The position numbers and the translations under genes were made by a program. The notes beneath the pieces were generated by a model, which saw only the letters and a program-made list of their open reading frames with translations, was not told where the DNA came from and ran no database searches. A DNA stretch of 64,000 nt, taken from Paenibacillus dauci. GTDB taxonomy: Bacteria > Bacillota > Bacilli > Paenibacillales > Paenibacillaceae. This document shows positions 36,061 to 45,468 of the stretch, piece after piece. The stretch spans positions 310,001 to 374,000 of the forward strand of contig NZ_KQ040799.1 of the NCBI RefSeq assembly GCF_000971985.1, written 5' to 3'. Every line of letters starts with the position of its first letter. Within the stretch, counting starts at the first letter, position 1.

Positions 36061-37374
36061 TTAACGAATCCGTCGCAGCCGGTAAATTTTGCGCGGTCTG
36101 CCGCGTACTGATTGTTGTTCCTCACCATCGATCTCGGCAAGGCCAATCTGGCACAGGCTGCTCATTATACGTTGCGCATTGCGGATCGTCATCGACAGAT
36201 GCTGAGCAAGCTGGGAAGTGGTGAAGCCGTCCCAATTCATATGACGGGTTAGCGCTTCAATTTTGTTATAGGATTTTACACTGACATTTACTTCATTTAA
36301 ACGGGCGAGCAGATCCTGATCCAGCGAACGCGAAGCATAGCTCCAGGTCGTTTCATCCTTGTCAATTTCGCGGATATCTCCGTTATCCTGCACAATCACA
36401 AGCATCTGATCACGCTTGGGCCGGGCATGCTGGAGAGCAAGCATCGCATGGTTCCCTGCGGCAAATGCAGTATCGCCATAGCCAATGCCTACCGACACGG
36501 GGATATCCATATCCAGCTCCATCTTCTCGACGATGCGGCGCAGACTAGACAATTCCCGCTCGATTGCTCCGCGCGTGCTGATCAGCTGGTAACTGCCTGC
36601 GCCATGAGGAACCATCACTCCATCGATGCGCTCGCAAAGTTCCAGCAGATGCTGCTGCATTTGCAGTTCGGCATGCTGCACTGCATAACGATCCCCGGAA
36701 GCCCGGTCCCGGAGTGTCATCAGATCACCTTCGATCATCTGCATTCCGATCTGCGTATCCTTGAAATACGAGCTGCGTGCCTGCTGAATCAGCAGTTCGG
36801 CAGCCTGCCGGATATCCTGGCGGGTAATGGTCAGTCGGTACACCGGCATTTTGTGCTTTTGCAGTTCGCTATAAATAAAGTGCATACAGGTTAATGCAGC
36901 GGCGCTCTGACCGCTTTTCCATAATTGCAGATGAAAGTTCACAATCTCATACGGATCGGCAGAACCTTCGAATATATTCAGATACAATTTCTCCGCCGAG
37001 ATCCCCAGCTCTGCCAGTGATTCATGCAGATCCAGGTCTTCTGACTGCACCATATCGATAGAATACAGCCGATCACCAATATCCTGTGATTGCAGCATCT
37101 GCACCATCCCTTTGTACAATCCCGAGCCAGCCGGTTTGCAGTAAACTGCCAATTCGGATTCTCCAAGATAAGGACGCGCTATGGACATTGGCACCGGACC
37201 GGAGAAGAACCATCCTTTGAGCCCCGGACGATGCTGCTCCAGAATACCCGGAATTTCCTGCGGATGATTATAGACCAGTGGAATAAACTGTGCATCTTCC
37301 GCCATATGCCGTGTAATTTCCAGAATATGATCGACAGAAGGTTGAGGCCCGATTACACCAAGACGATACGTCAT
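36061..37374 (-). CDS. Multi-domain transcriptional regulator of the abg operon
   Basis: The 437-residue protein has three parts. The N-terminal 170 residues ('YRLGVIGPQPSVDHILEITR') resemble a ligand-binding alpha/beta domain. A middle domain contains 'SVGIGYGDTAFAAGNHA', like a degenerate GGDEF fold without the catalytic GGDEF residues. The C-terminus is a winged helix ('TTSQLAQHLSMTIRNAQRIM', then 'GRPRKIYRL'). The frame runs back to 37482, but AAGGAG 7 nt before the ATG at 37374 sets the start; the extra upstream residues would be a spurious hydrophobic segment. It lies inside the operon it probably controls. The ligand is unknown. Confidence 0.75.
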   Translation of the reverse strand: MTYRLGVIGPQPSVDHILEITRHMAEDAQFIPLVYNHPQEIPGILEQHRPGLKGWFFSGPVPMSIARPYLGESELAVYCKPAGSGLYKGMVQMLQSQDIGDRLYSIDMVQSEDLDLHESLAELGISAEKLYLNIFEGSADPYEIVNFHLQLWKSGQSAAALTCMHFIYSELQKHKMPVYRLTITRQDIRQAAELLIQQARSSYFKDTQIGMQMIEGDLMTLRDRASGDRYAVQHAELQMQQHLLELCERIDGVMVPHGAGSYQLISTRGAIERELSSLRRIVEKMELDMDIPVSVGIGYGDTAFAAGNHAMLALQHARPKRDQMLVIVQDNGDIREIDKDETTWSYASRSLDQDLLARLNEVNVSVKSYNKIEALTRHMNWDGFTTSQLAQHLSMTIRNAQRIMSSLCQIGLAEIDGEEQQSVRGRPRKIYRLRRIR

Positions 37375-37569
37375 AGAATTCTCCTTCACCACTTCACTTG
37401 TTATCAATCCAGCTATAATTATTATAGCAAGTATACCAAGTTCCTTATAGAAAAGAAGCTTGTTCGGATGTAAATCGTGCACCCACGCTGTAAAAAACAG
37501 AAAAGGAACATCCCGGCTGCGCTCTCCTGTTTACGGACTACCAGCCCTTATATTCAATCATCGATCGCC

Positions 37570-38841
37570 TTATGAGACTTCATTTCCGAGCACACGCAGT
37601 GCAATTCGGCGGAACCATTCGATTCCGATTGGTAGCGACTCCTCTTCAATATCGAAGCGTGGATGATGATGTGGTACCGGGTTACTCGCTCCGATAATCA
37701 TATAGGTCGCCTGGCCTCCATTTTGCTGAACACGGCGCAGCATATAGCTCGCATCTTCACTTCCGGTAGAGTGCGCCATCTGTTCAGATACCGTATGCAC
37801 CCCGGGAATACCCTGAGCAGCTTCACGAGCCAGCTGCACCATATCCGGATCGCAGGTGATCGGAATCGCGCCGCCGGCAATCTCGATGCTGTAGGTTAGC
37901 CCGTGCATACCTGCGCTGTGTTCAACAATCTGCCGCACACGCTCTACCAGCTGACTATTGGTTTCTTCCGACTCCGATCGGGTCTCTACGACCATTCGGG
38001 CATGTTCAGGAATAATATTGGCTGCTGTGCCGCCTTCCAGTACACCTACATTAATACGGGTATCTCCGGTGCTATAGCGCGGAATCGCATGAATATTCAG
38101 CAGCGCTGTAGCTGCGCCCAGCAGGGCATTTTTGCCTTTTTCCGGATCGGCTCCCGCATGGGAAGCAACGCCGCCAAAATGTACAGATAGCTTGGTCGTT
38201 GCCAGATACCCTTCAGTACCGCCATGTACTTGTCCGGTCGGCACATCACAGCCCAGATGCGCGCAAAAGAAGTAATCCACATCATCCAGTATTCCCTTTT
38301 CCACCATGGCATAGGCACCCCGCACACCTTCCTCGGCAGGCTGGAAAATGAATTTGATTGTTCCGCGCAGCTCTTGTCCAGCCAGCGCTTCTGCTACACC
38401 AAGTCCAATTGTAGTATGACCATCATGGGCACAGGCATGCATATTGCCCTGGAATTGTGAACGGAAACCGCCAGCCTGCGGAGGATGATCGGTATCGGTA
38501 CTTTCTACAATCGGCAGTGCATCCATATCAAACCGAAACGCAAGCGTAGGTCCTGGCTGTTCCCCCCGTAAAATGCCAACTACAGCGGTATATCCGCCTT
38601 TCATCTTTTGCAGGATCTTGGGATCGGCTCCATGCTGCAGCGCACGCTCATATGCACTATCCAGCACTTCTTGTGCGGGCAATCCCCTGCGAGAAGGTCC
38701 ATCGATCGCATCCTGTCCATAGATCACTTCATATCCGAGAGCTTGCAGCGTCTGTACGACTTTGCAAGCTGTACGAAATTCGGTAAAACCTAGCTCGGGA
38801 TGCTGATGCAGATCCCGGCGGAGTTCAAATATGTCTAACAT
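37570..38841 (-). CDS. abgA: M20 amidohydrolase, AbgA-like
   Basis: The 423-residue M20-family hydrolase starts 'LRRDLHQHPELGFTEFRTA', with metal-binding 'ACAHDGHTTIGLG', catalytic 'FQPAEEGVRGA', and 'ASHAGADPEKGKNALLGAA' in the dimerisation domain. Length and sequence style suit AbgA, the partner of AbgB in cleaving p-aminobenzoyl-glutamate. GAGGAG 9 nt upstream supports the ATG at 38841 rather than the frame opening at 38883. It follows abgT by 91 bp on the same strand. As with the other subunit, N-acyl amino acid hydrolysis is the safe statement. Confidence 0.86.
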   Translation of the reverse strand: MLDIFELRRDLHQHPELGFTEFRTACKVVQTLQALGYEVIYGQDAIDGPSRRGLPAQEVLDSAYERALQHGADPKILQKMKGGYTAVVGILRGEQPGPTLAFRFDMDALPIVESTDTDHPPQAGGFRSQFQGNMHACAHDGHTTIGLGVAEALAGQELRGTIKFIFQPAEEGVRGAYAMVEKGILDDVDYFFCAHLGCDVPTGQVHGGTEGYLATTKLSVHFGGVASHAGADPEKGKNALLGAATALLNIHAIPRYSTGDTRINVGVLEGGTAANIIPEHARMVVETRSESEETNSQLVERVRQIVEHSAGMHGLTYSIEIAGGAIPITCDPDMVQLAREAAQGIPGVHTVSEQMAHSTGSEDASYMLRRVQQNGGQATYMIIGASNPVPHHHPRFDIEEESLPIGIEWFRRIALRVLGNEVS

Positions 38842-38932
38842 AAGTTGTTCATCTCCTCTATTAAAATTCAAACCAGATCCCAAATAATAAATAGCCTGCC
38901 TCTAACTATGCATCTCGCCCTGATGATTATCC

Positions 38933-40468
38933 CTACAGCTTCGGATATACTCCCGGCCCGATTGGCAGCCCAAGCCAATACCACACTACCAGCAGCAGCG
39001 ACCAGACCAGCAGGAAAATAATCGGATAAGGCAGTACCAGCGAATAGTAGGTTCCCAGCTTGGCATCCTTTTGGTACCGCTGGAGAAAGCTGAGGAACAA
39101 GGGCAGAAATGGAGACATCGGTGCAAAAGGAATAACCGACGAATCCGCCACCCGGAAAATCATCTGGGCAAAAGCCGGATGGAAACCAAGCAGCATGAAC
39201 ATGGGCACAAACACCGGTGCCAGAATCGACCAGATCGCCGATCCGCTGGCAATAAACATGCAGAGCAGCGCAGACAGGAACATTAATCCGAGAAAAGCCG
39301 GAATGCCCGCTGTATTGGTCTTTTCCAGCAGATCGGTAAGACCGAGTGCAATAAACTTGCCCATATTGCTCCAGTTAAAAAAGGCTACAAACTGGGACAG
39401 TGGGAATACCATTACGATAAAACCAGCCATGCCTTTCATCGGATCAATCAGCAGCTGCGGAACATCGTTCTGGCTGCGGATCTGACGAGTTGCGATACCA
39501 TAGGTTACTGCCGCGACGAAGAATAGCAAGATAATAGTAGGAACAATACCCGACATAAATGGAGACGGCACAATCGTTCCGAGCTCCGGATCGCGCAGAA
39601 TAGCATTGGATGGCAGTACCAGCAGAGCAATCACAACCAGCGAGATCAGAGTCGCGATTCCACTCGCCAGCAGCCCTTTGTTCTGCAGTGGTGTCAATTC
39701 TTCCAGACGATCTTCCTGTCCTTTGCTTTGGTACACAGGCAGCCGAGGTTCTACAAATTTGTCCGTAATCAGTCCGCCGGTAATGGTCAGCACAATGACA
39801 GAGGCCGCCATAAAGAACCAGTTATCCAGCACACTGACATGAATAGCCGGATTGACAGCTGCGGCAGCTTCGGTGCTGATCCCGGACAGCAGTACATCTG
39901 TCGTCACAATCAACAGATTGGCAGTGAAACCCGAACCTACACCAGCAATAGCTGCGAGTAGACCGGCTACCGGGTGGCGTCCAACTGCGAGGAACATCAA
40001 AGCACCCAGCGGCGGCATGATCACAAGCGCAGCATCCGAAGAGACATGGCTGAAAAAGGCGATAAACAGCACCATATAACTGGCGTAGCGAGCACTGACA
40101 CGAGAAGCCATTTTCAGCATCAGCGCCTGCAGCAGGCCGACCTTCTCGGCCAGACCGGCGCCCAGCACGAGTGCCAGAATGGAGCCAAGCGGAGTAAAGC
40201 CGCTGAAGTTCTTGATCACATTGGGCAAAATCCACTGGATGCCTTCTTTGCTCAGCAAATTCTTGACCGTTACGGCTTCACCTGTAGACGGATCGACAGC
40301 TGATATATGCAGCCAGGATAACACTGCTGTTGCCAGCATCAGAATAATGATCAGGTACACAAACAGCAGAAACGGATTTGGAATTTTGTTACCGACTCTT
40401 TCCACCCAACCAAAAATGCCACTTGAATTCGAATTCGTCTTTACCGGTACTCCGTTTGCTCCACTCAC
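38933..40468 (-). CDS. abgT: AbgT-family p-aminobenzoyl-glutamate transporter
   Basis: The 511-residue polytopic membrane protein has the AbgT family marks: the N-terminal 'GWVERVGNKIPNPFLLFVYL', 'FTPLGSILALVLGAGLAEKV', 'FSHVSSDAALVIMPPLGALM' and 'GVGSGFTANLLI'. Members take up p-aminobenzoyl-glutamate, and some export antifolate drugs. The start is GTG at 40468 with GGGGGAAGG close upstream. It is the first gene of the operon with abgA, the regulator, the small membrane protein and abgB. The operon reads as import followed by intracellular cleavage. Confidence 0.92.
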   Translation of the reverse strand: MSGANGVPVKTNSNSSGIFGWVERVGNKIPNPFLLFVYLIIILMLATAVLSWLHISAVDPSTGEAVTVKNLLSKEGIQWILPNVIKNFSGFTPLGSILALVLGAGLAEKVGLLQALMLKMASRVSARYASYMVLFIAFFSHVSSDAALVIMPPLGALMFLAVGRHPVAGLLAAIAGVGSGFTANLLIVTTDVLLSGISTEAAAAVNPAIHVSVLDNWFFMAASVIVLTITGGLITDKFVEPRLPVYQSKGQEDRLEELTPLQNKGLLASGIATLISLVVIALLVLPSNAILRDPELGTIVPSPFMSGIVPTIILLFFVAAVTYGIATRQIRSQNDVPQLLIDPMKGMAGFIVMVFPLSQFVAFFNWSNMGKFIALGLTDLLEKTNTAGIPAFLGLMFLSALLCMFIASGSAIWSILAPVFVPMFMLLGFHPAFAQMIFRVADSSVIPFAPMSPFLPLFLSFLQRYQKDAKLGTYYSLVLPYPIIFLLVWSLLLVVWYWLGLPIGPGVYPKL

Positions 40469-40767
40469 AGACCTTCCCCCTAATTAAAGACTATTTAACG
40501 ATATTTTCGTTTAAATGATTATAGTGAAAGAATTCATATCGAAGCAATACTTATGTAATGTATTTTTACAAAAAGATAAATAAAAATTAATAAATATGCA
40601 TTTCCGACCTCATTAAAGCATGTATTTACTCTTAATAAAGTATATATGTACTCTGAATTAAGTAGATCTAACATATATATGACTTTGTGTAAGCCTTATC
40701 AATATCATGCTTTTCTTTTTTCTACTTCGAATCTCGATTGCTGTTGTCGTAATATTTGCGCAAAGTC
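40469..40767. other. AT-rich intergenic region upstream of abgT
   Basis: This stretch of about 300 bp holds no open frame with a ribosome binding site. It must contain the abgT promoter, but the sequence is so AT-rich that several -10-like matches compete. No convincing operator was seen. Confidence 0.6.
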
Positions 40768-40807
40768 AAAAAAGCCTGACCCTTTTAAAAAGGAAATCAG
40801 GCTTTTT
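40768..40807 (-). terminator. Terminator of the copper operon
   Basis: AAAAAAGCCTGA and TCAGGCTTTTT flank a 17-nt loop. On the minus strand the stem ends in six Ts, just past the ycnI stop. Confidence 0.88.
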
Positions 40808-40851
40808 CGGACAATCGTTATACTCTTGCTATTGGTTTTGTAATAAAGCTG

Positions 40852-41598
40852 TTATTTACTGCGTTTGCGAGCTGCAGTTACCCATGCACCGATCGCTGCG
40901 ATCAAAGCGACGATCGCTACGACCAGAGTTGCAGTCTGCATGCCCGTGCTAGCTGGAGCCGAAGCTGCCGGAGCAGTCGTACTGCCTGCTGCCGGTGTAT
41001 CTGTAGAGGTTGCCGCAGTATCCACAGCAGCGCCTGTATCCGTACCGGCTGTACCGCTGCCCGCTGTACCTGCTGTGTCATGACCATGATCAGCTGTGGC
41101 TGCCGTATCGGCACCCGCGGCACTCACTACCGTCATGGAATGAGGCGTATCACTGCCTTCATCTCCAGTCCATTCGACGATACTACCATCGCTGTAATAC
41201 TGATACGCATCCCAGTTCAATTCGCTATCTTTGGCAGGATTTTCTCCTACAAAGACAAACTGCTGGAACTGTCCTGCTTCAATACCGCCGCTCTCTGCTT
41301 CCCAGGTTACAGCCGTCACTTCGCCGGCATCATTTTTCTCGGTTGTCGTTTTCCAGCCCGGAACTGGCTGATACTGCTTGAAGGCCAGGTTTTCCGGTAC
41401 TTTCAGCGTTACTTTGGTTGTAGGAATTTCTTTTTCCGAAGGTACTTTGATCGTGTATGTCTCCCATGCGCCAGTCATGGATTCAGCTGGTTTGACGGTA
41501 ACATGCGCACTGGCAACGCCTGCGAACGTTACGAATCCGGCCAATGCAGCAGCCGAAGTAAGTGTAATGATACGGGTAAATACAGATCTCAATTTCAT
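40852..41598 (-). CDS. ycnI: YcnI-like copper-binding membrane-anchored protein (DUF1775)
   Basis: The 248-residue exported protein has a signal peptide ending ...GVASA, so the mature chain begins His32-VTVKPAES. In YcnI proteins this N-terminal His, with a nearby Glu, forms the mononuclear copper site. The DUF1775 domain follows with 'KVPENLAFKQYQPVPGWK' and 'SELNWDAYQYYSDGSIVEW'. An Ala/Thr/Gly-rich linker leads to a C-terminal transmembrane anchor at about 220-242 and a basic end (AARKRSK). It is the last gene of the kinase-regulator-copCD-ycnI operon, 73 bp after copCD. The domain order matches B. subtilis YcnI. Confidence 0.9.
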   Translation of the reverse strand: MKLRSVFTRIITLTSAAALAGFVTFAGVASAHVTVKPAESMTGAWETYTIKVPSEKEIPTTKVTLKVPENLAFKQYQPVPGWKTTTEKNDAGEVTAVTWEAESGGIEAGQFQQFVFVGENPAKDSELNWDAYQYYSDGSIVEWTGDEGSDTPHSMTVVSAAGADTAATADHGHDTAGTAGSGTAGTDTGAAVDTAATSTDTPAAGSTTAPAASAPASTGMQTATLVVAIVALIAAIGAWVTAARKRSK

Positions 41599-41671
41599 GA
41601 GTGAATAAGCCCCTTTGTCTGAGTAATATAGATTGCCTCGCGCCCTGTATGGTACCGAGCATTCCTGTTTA

Positions 41672-43558
41672 TTAACCTACCTTGATGGTAAACTGCACAT
41701 CCATGCTATCCAGCTTTTTGGTCAGAATATGCATATCGATCTGCCAGCGTCCGTTCATGCTGATCATGGACTTCTTCTGGTATACACCATTTTGTGCATC
41801 TGCACTGTTCATCGTGAATTGAGCAGGTGCCATAGCCATATCCATATGCGTCATGGTCACTTCAATCTGTTCTACATCTACGGGCTGTCCTTTGGCATCC
41901 TTGACGGTAACGATAAAGTCATTGCTGCCCATCTCCAGCGGCGTTACCTTGAGACTCACATCGTATCCTTCAATCTGCTGGGTCTGAGCAGTAATCTGTT
42001 CAGGCTTGACCTTGACCAGCGAGCCGCCCATTGGCGACAGATGCACCAGAATAGCCGCCAGCACCAGAATAACGAATCCGGTCAGCACTTCCCAGATCAG
42101 ATCCTTGCCCAGCTCCTCTTCCTGCTTGCGGCCTTTGACATAGTTCATACCGGCAAAGGCTGCCATGATCAGGAAGAGCAGGATTTTGCCCAGCAGCGTC
42201 AGTCCATACGCTGTCGTAAACAGCGAATTCAGCTCCGGCAAATACACCAGACTGCCATAGATGCCGGTGACCAGCAGTGCAGCTACCGAGACGATCGCCC
42301 ACCAGGAGAATCGGCGCACGATACTCCAATATACATTACGGCGTTCCTCTCCATGATAGAGCCCTGCAATCTTCGGCAGGAACAAGGCAAGCGCCAACAG
42401 CGCGCCACTCCAGACCAGAGCCGACAGCAGATGAATAAAGTCAGCCGCAATCGCAATACCTGCATAAGGTTCTGCATAGGCATGACCGTCAAATGCTTTG
42501 GCCAGCAGCGCCGCGATCAGCAGCCCGAATGAAGCCATCCCGATGATTTTGCGAACCTGTGCAGATAAATTGCGCAGTTGCATGATCAGCAGACCTGCAA
42601 TTCCGAGCAGCGTGAAAATCATCTGCAGCAGCCATACTTTACCGAATACGGTGCCCTGCAGAGTCGTCATCACTTCAGCACCTGTACCGGATAAAGGTAC
42701 ATCCGCATCCCAGGCAATCCGCAGCGGCAGCTGGATTAGCAGCGCTGCCAGAGCAATTACACTGCCTGCGATAACAAACCAGCGATAACGGCCGCTCATC
42801 ATCCAGCCTGTATTCTCCCCGGTGCGCAGACGCTGTGGCAGCAGGAACAACGTCAGACAGAGTGCCCCGAGCAGCATCGCCTGTCCGGCATATTGCAGCC
42901 AGCGCATCACGACCAGCATCGGATTCACCGGTTTGTCGCTGATACGGATATCTGTATCGTTAACATCTTTGCCGGCCCCATCGCCCACCTGGAACACGAT
43001 TCCTCCCTGCACCGGATGTCCGTCACCAGATACCGCTTTCCAGGAAATATTGTAAATGTCTCCGGCCAGCTTCATCGGTACATCCGCTTTGAGCACCGTA
43101 CCGTCCTTCTCGTCAATCTGCGCCTGGATCGGCTGAATAACCTTGCCGGACGAATCCATCAGCTGAATGCTGTAATAGGCGCGCTGAATATCTTCATTAA
43201 AACGAATCTTGATCTGCTGCGGTGACTGCTCCAGCACCTCATTTTGTGAAGGTGAGGATTCCACAACGGCCGAATGTGCCAGCCCCTGTTGCGGGAACAA
43301 TACGCACATCAGGAGTACCAAGAGAGCGAGCAGACTGTGCATCATCGTTCTGCCTTTGTGAACGGCACGCTTATTCGATAGCCTTGCTGTATGCAGGGAA
43401 TCGCTTTCCACATGGCGATAGTGAACAGCAGCCGATGGTGAATGTCCGGCTGACTGCGTGTTCTGTAATTCATCTAATCGTATACTTCTGTTACTCAATC
43501 CTTCACCTGCTTTCCGAACGGGCATGGGACCCCAAGTCCATTGCACCTTTCTCATCAT
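41672..43558 (-). CDS. CopC-CopD fusion copper resistance/uptake protein (YcnJ-like)
   Basis: The 628-residue fusion has a CopC domain starting 'LAHSAVVESSPSQNEVLEQS', whose His begins the mature protein, and containing 'SWKAVSGDGHPVQGG', another copper-ligand stretch. A polytopic CopD region follows, then a C-terminal beta domain with 'TMTHMDMAMAPAQF', rich in Met and His. It moves or binds copper in the membrane. The start is ambiguous: GGAGG 10 nt before the ATG at 43558 gives a 71-residue hydrophilic extension before the signal sequence, while the ATG at 43345 begins right at the signal peptide and has AAAGGC upstream. Secretion would favour 43345. Confidence 0.88.
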   Translation of the reverse strand: MMRKVQWTWGPMPVRKAGEGLSNRSIRLDELQNTQSAGHSPSAAVHYRHVESDSLHTARLSNKRAVHKGRTMMHSLLALLVLLMCVLFPQQGLAHSAVVESSPSQNEVLEQSPQQIKIRFNEDIQRAYYSIQLMDSSGKVIQPIQAQIDEKDGTVLKADVPMKLAGDIYNISWKAVSGDGHPVQGGIVFQVGDGAGKDVNDTDIRISDKPVNPMLVVMRWLQYAGQAMLLGALCLTLFLLPQRLRTGENTGWMMSGRYRWFVIAGSVIALAALLIQLPLRIAWDADVPLSGTGAEVMTTLQGTVFGKVWLLQMIFTLLGIAGLLIMQLRNLSAQVRKIIGMASFGLLIAALLAKAFDGHAYAEPYAGIAIAADFIHLLSALVWSGALLALALFLPKIAGLYHGEERRNVYWSIVRRFSWWAIVSVAALLVTGIYGSLVYLPELNSLFTTAYGLTLLGKILLFLIMAAFAGMNYVKGRKQEEELGKDLIWEVLTGFVILVLAAILVHLSPMGGSLVKVKPEQITAQTQQIEGYDVSLKVTPLEMGSNDFIVTVKDAKGQPVDVEQIEVTMTHMDMAMAPAQFTMNSADAQNGVYQKKSMISMNGRWQIDMHILTKKLDSMDVQFTIKVG

Positions 43559-43633
43559 AACGGAACATCCTCCGGGGGAAAATGACTACATAGGGCTATA
43601 TAACCGTCATTCACCGGTTCAAATTTGAATGAA

Positions 43634-44296
43634 TTATGGACGCGGACGCTGATCCGAAGCCAATCCCTGCTCCAGAGCATACCTGGTCAGCTGCACACGG
43701 TTCTCCAATTGTAGCTTTTGCAAAATATTTTTGAGATGATTTTTGACGGTCTGCTCGGAGATGACGAGCTCGGCAGCAATCTCCCGATTGGTCATACCGG
43801 AAGATACCCATTGCAGAATCTCCCGTTCCCGGCGAGTAAGTGTATCGGCAGCCGGATCACTCTGTGTTTTGCCAAAGGGAAACTCCTGCAAAATACGATG
43901 TGCAATCTCCTGACTCATGCCTTCCCGATCAGATGCTACGCTGCGCAGGTATTCCAGCCAGGTCGAAGGCGGTAGACTTTTGAGCAGATACCCCTGTGCA
44001 CCCTGCTTGATCGCTTCGAACAGATGAGCCGCATCATCCGATACAGTCATCATAATAATTTTCACATACGGAAATCGCAGCTTGATCAGCCGCGTCGTCT
44101 CCAGTCCGTCCATTCCTTTCATGGAAATATCCATCAGAATCAGATCCGGCATCCATTTCTCCGTGAATTCAAGTGCTTCCTGCCCACTCGCTGCCGTACC
44201 GATCACTTCAAACATCGGCTCTTCCGACAAAATCACACTGGTCGCCTCCCGGGCATGAGCATGATCATCCACGATCAATACACGTACTCTATCCAT
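43634..44296 (-). CDS. NarL/LuxR-family response regulator
   Basis: The 220-residue protein has an N-terminal receiver with acidic Asp10-Asp11, the phospho-acceptor Asp56 in 'LILMDISMKGMDG' and the Lys in 'GYLLKSLPP'. The C-terminal LuxR helix-turn-helix is 'TLTRREREILQWVSSG', then 'NREIAAELVISEQTVKNHL'. It overlaps the sensor kinase gene by 8 bp, so the pair is translated together. Lying directly upstream of the copper genes on the same strand, it probably controls copper homeostasis, in place of the YcnK repressor used in B. subtilis. Confidence 0.92.
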   Translation of the reverse strand: MDRVRVLIVDDHAHAREATSVILSEEPMFEVIGTAASGQEALEFTEKWMPDLILMDISMKGMDGLETTRLIKLRFPYVKIIMMTVSDDAAHLFEAIKQGAQGYLLKSLPPSTWLEYLRSVASDREGMSQEIAHRILQEFPFGKTQSDPAADTLTRREREILQWVSSGMTNREIAAELVISEQTVKNHLKNILQKLQLENRVQLTRYALEQGLASDQRPRP

Positions 44297-45122
44297 GTCT
44301 GCTGCCTCCTGTCAGTATAAAACGGGTCCAATTCTCTTCTCGCCGAAGCGCAAAAGTCCAGCCTCTTAGTTCGGCTCGCTCCGCGGTAATACGAAGCCCG
44401 AATTTACCCGGGTCTGCCAAATCCTGTTCGTCATATCCGTGTCCATCATCCTGCACGGTCACCTGCCAATCGCTGTCCTGCTGTATACCGGAAATTGTCG
44501 CATGTCTTGCTCCTGCATGCTTGTGAATATTAAGCAGTGCTTCCCGAATACAGGCGAGCAGCTCGGCTTGCTCATCCGGACGCAGCAGCCCTTCATCCAG
44601 CTGCCAGTCCAGCTCCACTTTGACCCCGGCCAGCGGAATCATCTCGCAGATCCGGTATTCCAGCGAAGTGGCTCCGGCGTCCTCCTGTCGCGGCGAATAT
44701 TTGAGATTGGCAATTGACTGGCGTACATCATGATTTGCTTCGCTGACGGTACGACTGATATCGTTCAGCATCTTATGCACTTCGGGATCATCGAATCGGC
44801 GGCGCGCCTGATCCAGCTTGACGCCGAGCAGGAACAGTGATTGCGCCACTCCATCATGCAGCTCCCCGGCGAGCAGCTGCCGCTCTTCCAGCTTGCCCTT
44901 GGCAATCCGTTCCTGGTCCAGAGCTGCCTGCGTATGCTCCATCATTGTAAACATCCGGCGCAGCAGTGTAACACTGACAATATAGACAATAACCGGCGAC
45001 AGCCAGTTACCCGCTTCCATGGACAGATACGGCATCAGCAGTTGATGCCTTACATACTCCCATAACCCAATTGTAACGGTCGGTAAAAACAAGATGGTCC
45101 ATTTCATCCAGCGATAAGACAT
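44289..45122 (-). CDS. NarX/DesK-type sensor histidine kinase
   Basis: The 277-residue membrane kinase has two N-terminal helices (about 8-28 and 40-58) separated by a short loop and no large external sensor domain. The HisKA_3 motif 'LLAGELHDGVAQSLFLLGV' holds the phospho-acceptor His89. The ATPase part has the N box 'EALLNIHKHAGARH', G1 'VQDDGHGYDE' and G2 'GKFGLRITAERAE'. It is the first gene of the copper operon and overlaps its regulator. The small membrane portion suggests intramembrane sensing, possibly of copper or envelope stress. Confidence 0.9.
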   Translation of the reverse strand: MSYRWMKWTILFLPTVTIGLWEYVRHQLLMPYLSMEAGNWLSPVIVYIVSVTLLRRMFTMMEHTQAALDQERIAKGKLEERQLLAGELHDGVAQSLFLLGVKLDQARRRFDDPEVHKMLNDISRTVSEANHDVRQSIANLKYSPRQEDAGATSLEYRICEMIPLAGVKVELDWQLDEGLLRPDEQAELLACIREALLNIHKHAGARHATISGIQQDSDWQVTVQDDGHGYDEQDLADPGKFGLRITAERAELRGWTFALRREENWTRFILTGGSRHG

Positions 45123-45283
45123 ATCATTCTCCTTTATCCGGCTCTAAGGTATACATAAATCGACAGGCTGATTTCGCCACTTCAGTATCGCTTTGCTGCA
45201 TCTACTGTTGTATTATCCCATGACTGAACCGTGTATAACCTGTGAACAGTTGAATATTTTGCAAAAAAATTTAGATAAATGAT

Positions 45284-45312
45284 TTGCAATTCACTAGTTG
45301 AATGCTTACAAT
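45284..45312 (+). promoter_or_regulatory. Sigma-A promoter of the 51-codon Fur-controlled ORF
   Basis: TTGCAA (45284-45289), 17 bp of spacer, then TACAAT (45307-45312). The predicted start of transcription is near 45319, only a few bases before the Fur box, so a bound repressor would block the initiating polymerase. Confidence 0.7.
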
Positions 45313-45325
45313 GAGAATGTAGATG

Positions 45326-45340
45326 TGATAATGATTATCA
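45326..45340. promoter_or_regulatory. Perfect 7-1-7 Fur box
   Basis: TGATAATGATTATCA is an exact TGATAAT-N-ATTATCA palindrome, the operator core recognised by the Fur/PerR/Zur family in Firmicutes. Further GATAAT-type half sites lie downstream (45353-45367). It sits at about +8 relative to the predicted transcription start. Confidence 0.85.
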
Positions 45341-45468
45341 TTCCTGATGAATTGATAATACATTGATAATTCCTGAATAAGGAAATCCTGTTACTGCTGC
45401 AATGTGCACTTTGTGCCTCATTATATACGCGCTGCTATCCCTGCGCTTTAAAAGGAGACGGAATCTTG

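Noticed and set aside
41633-42532. 299-codon plus-strand frame opposite copCD
   Set aside because: Its composition is that of an antisense shadow (rich in His, Gln and Arg), it has no ribosome site, and it lies opposite clear CopD coding sequence.
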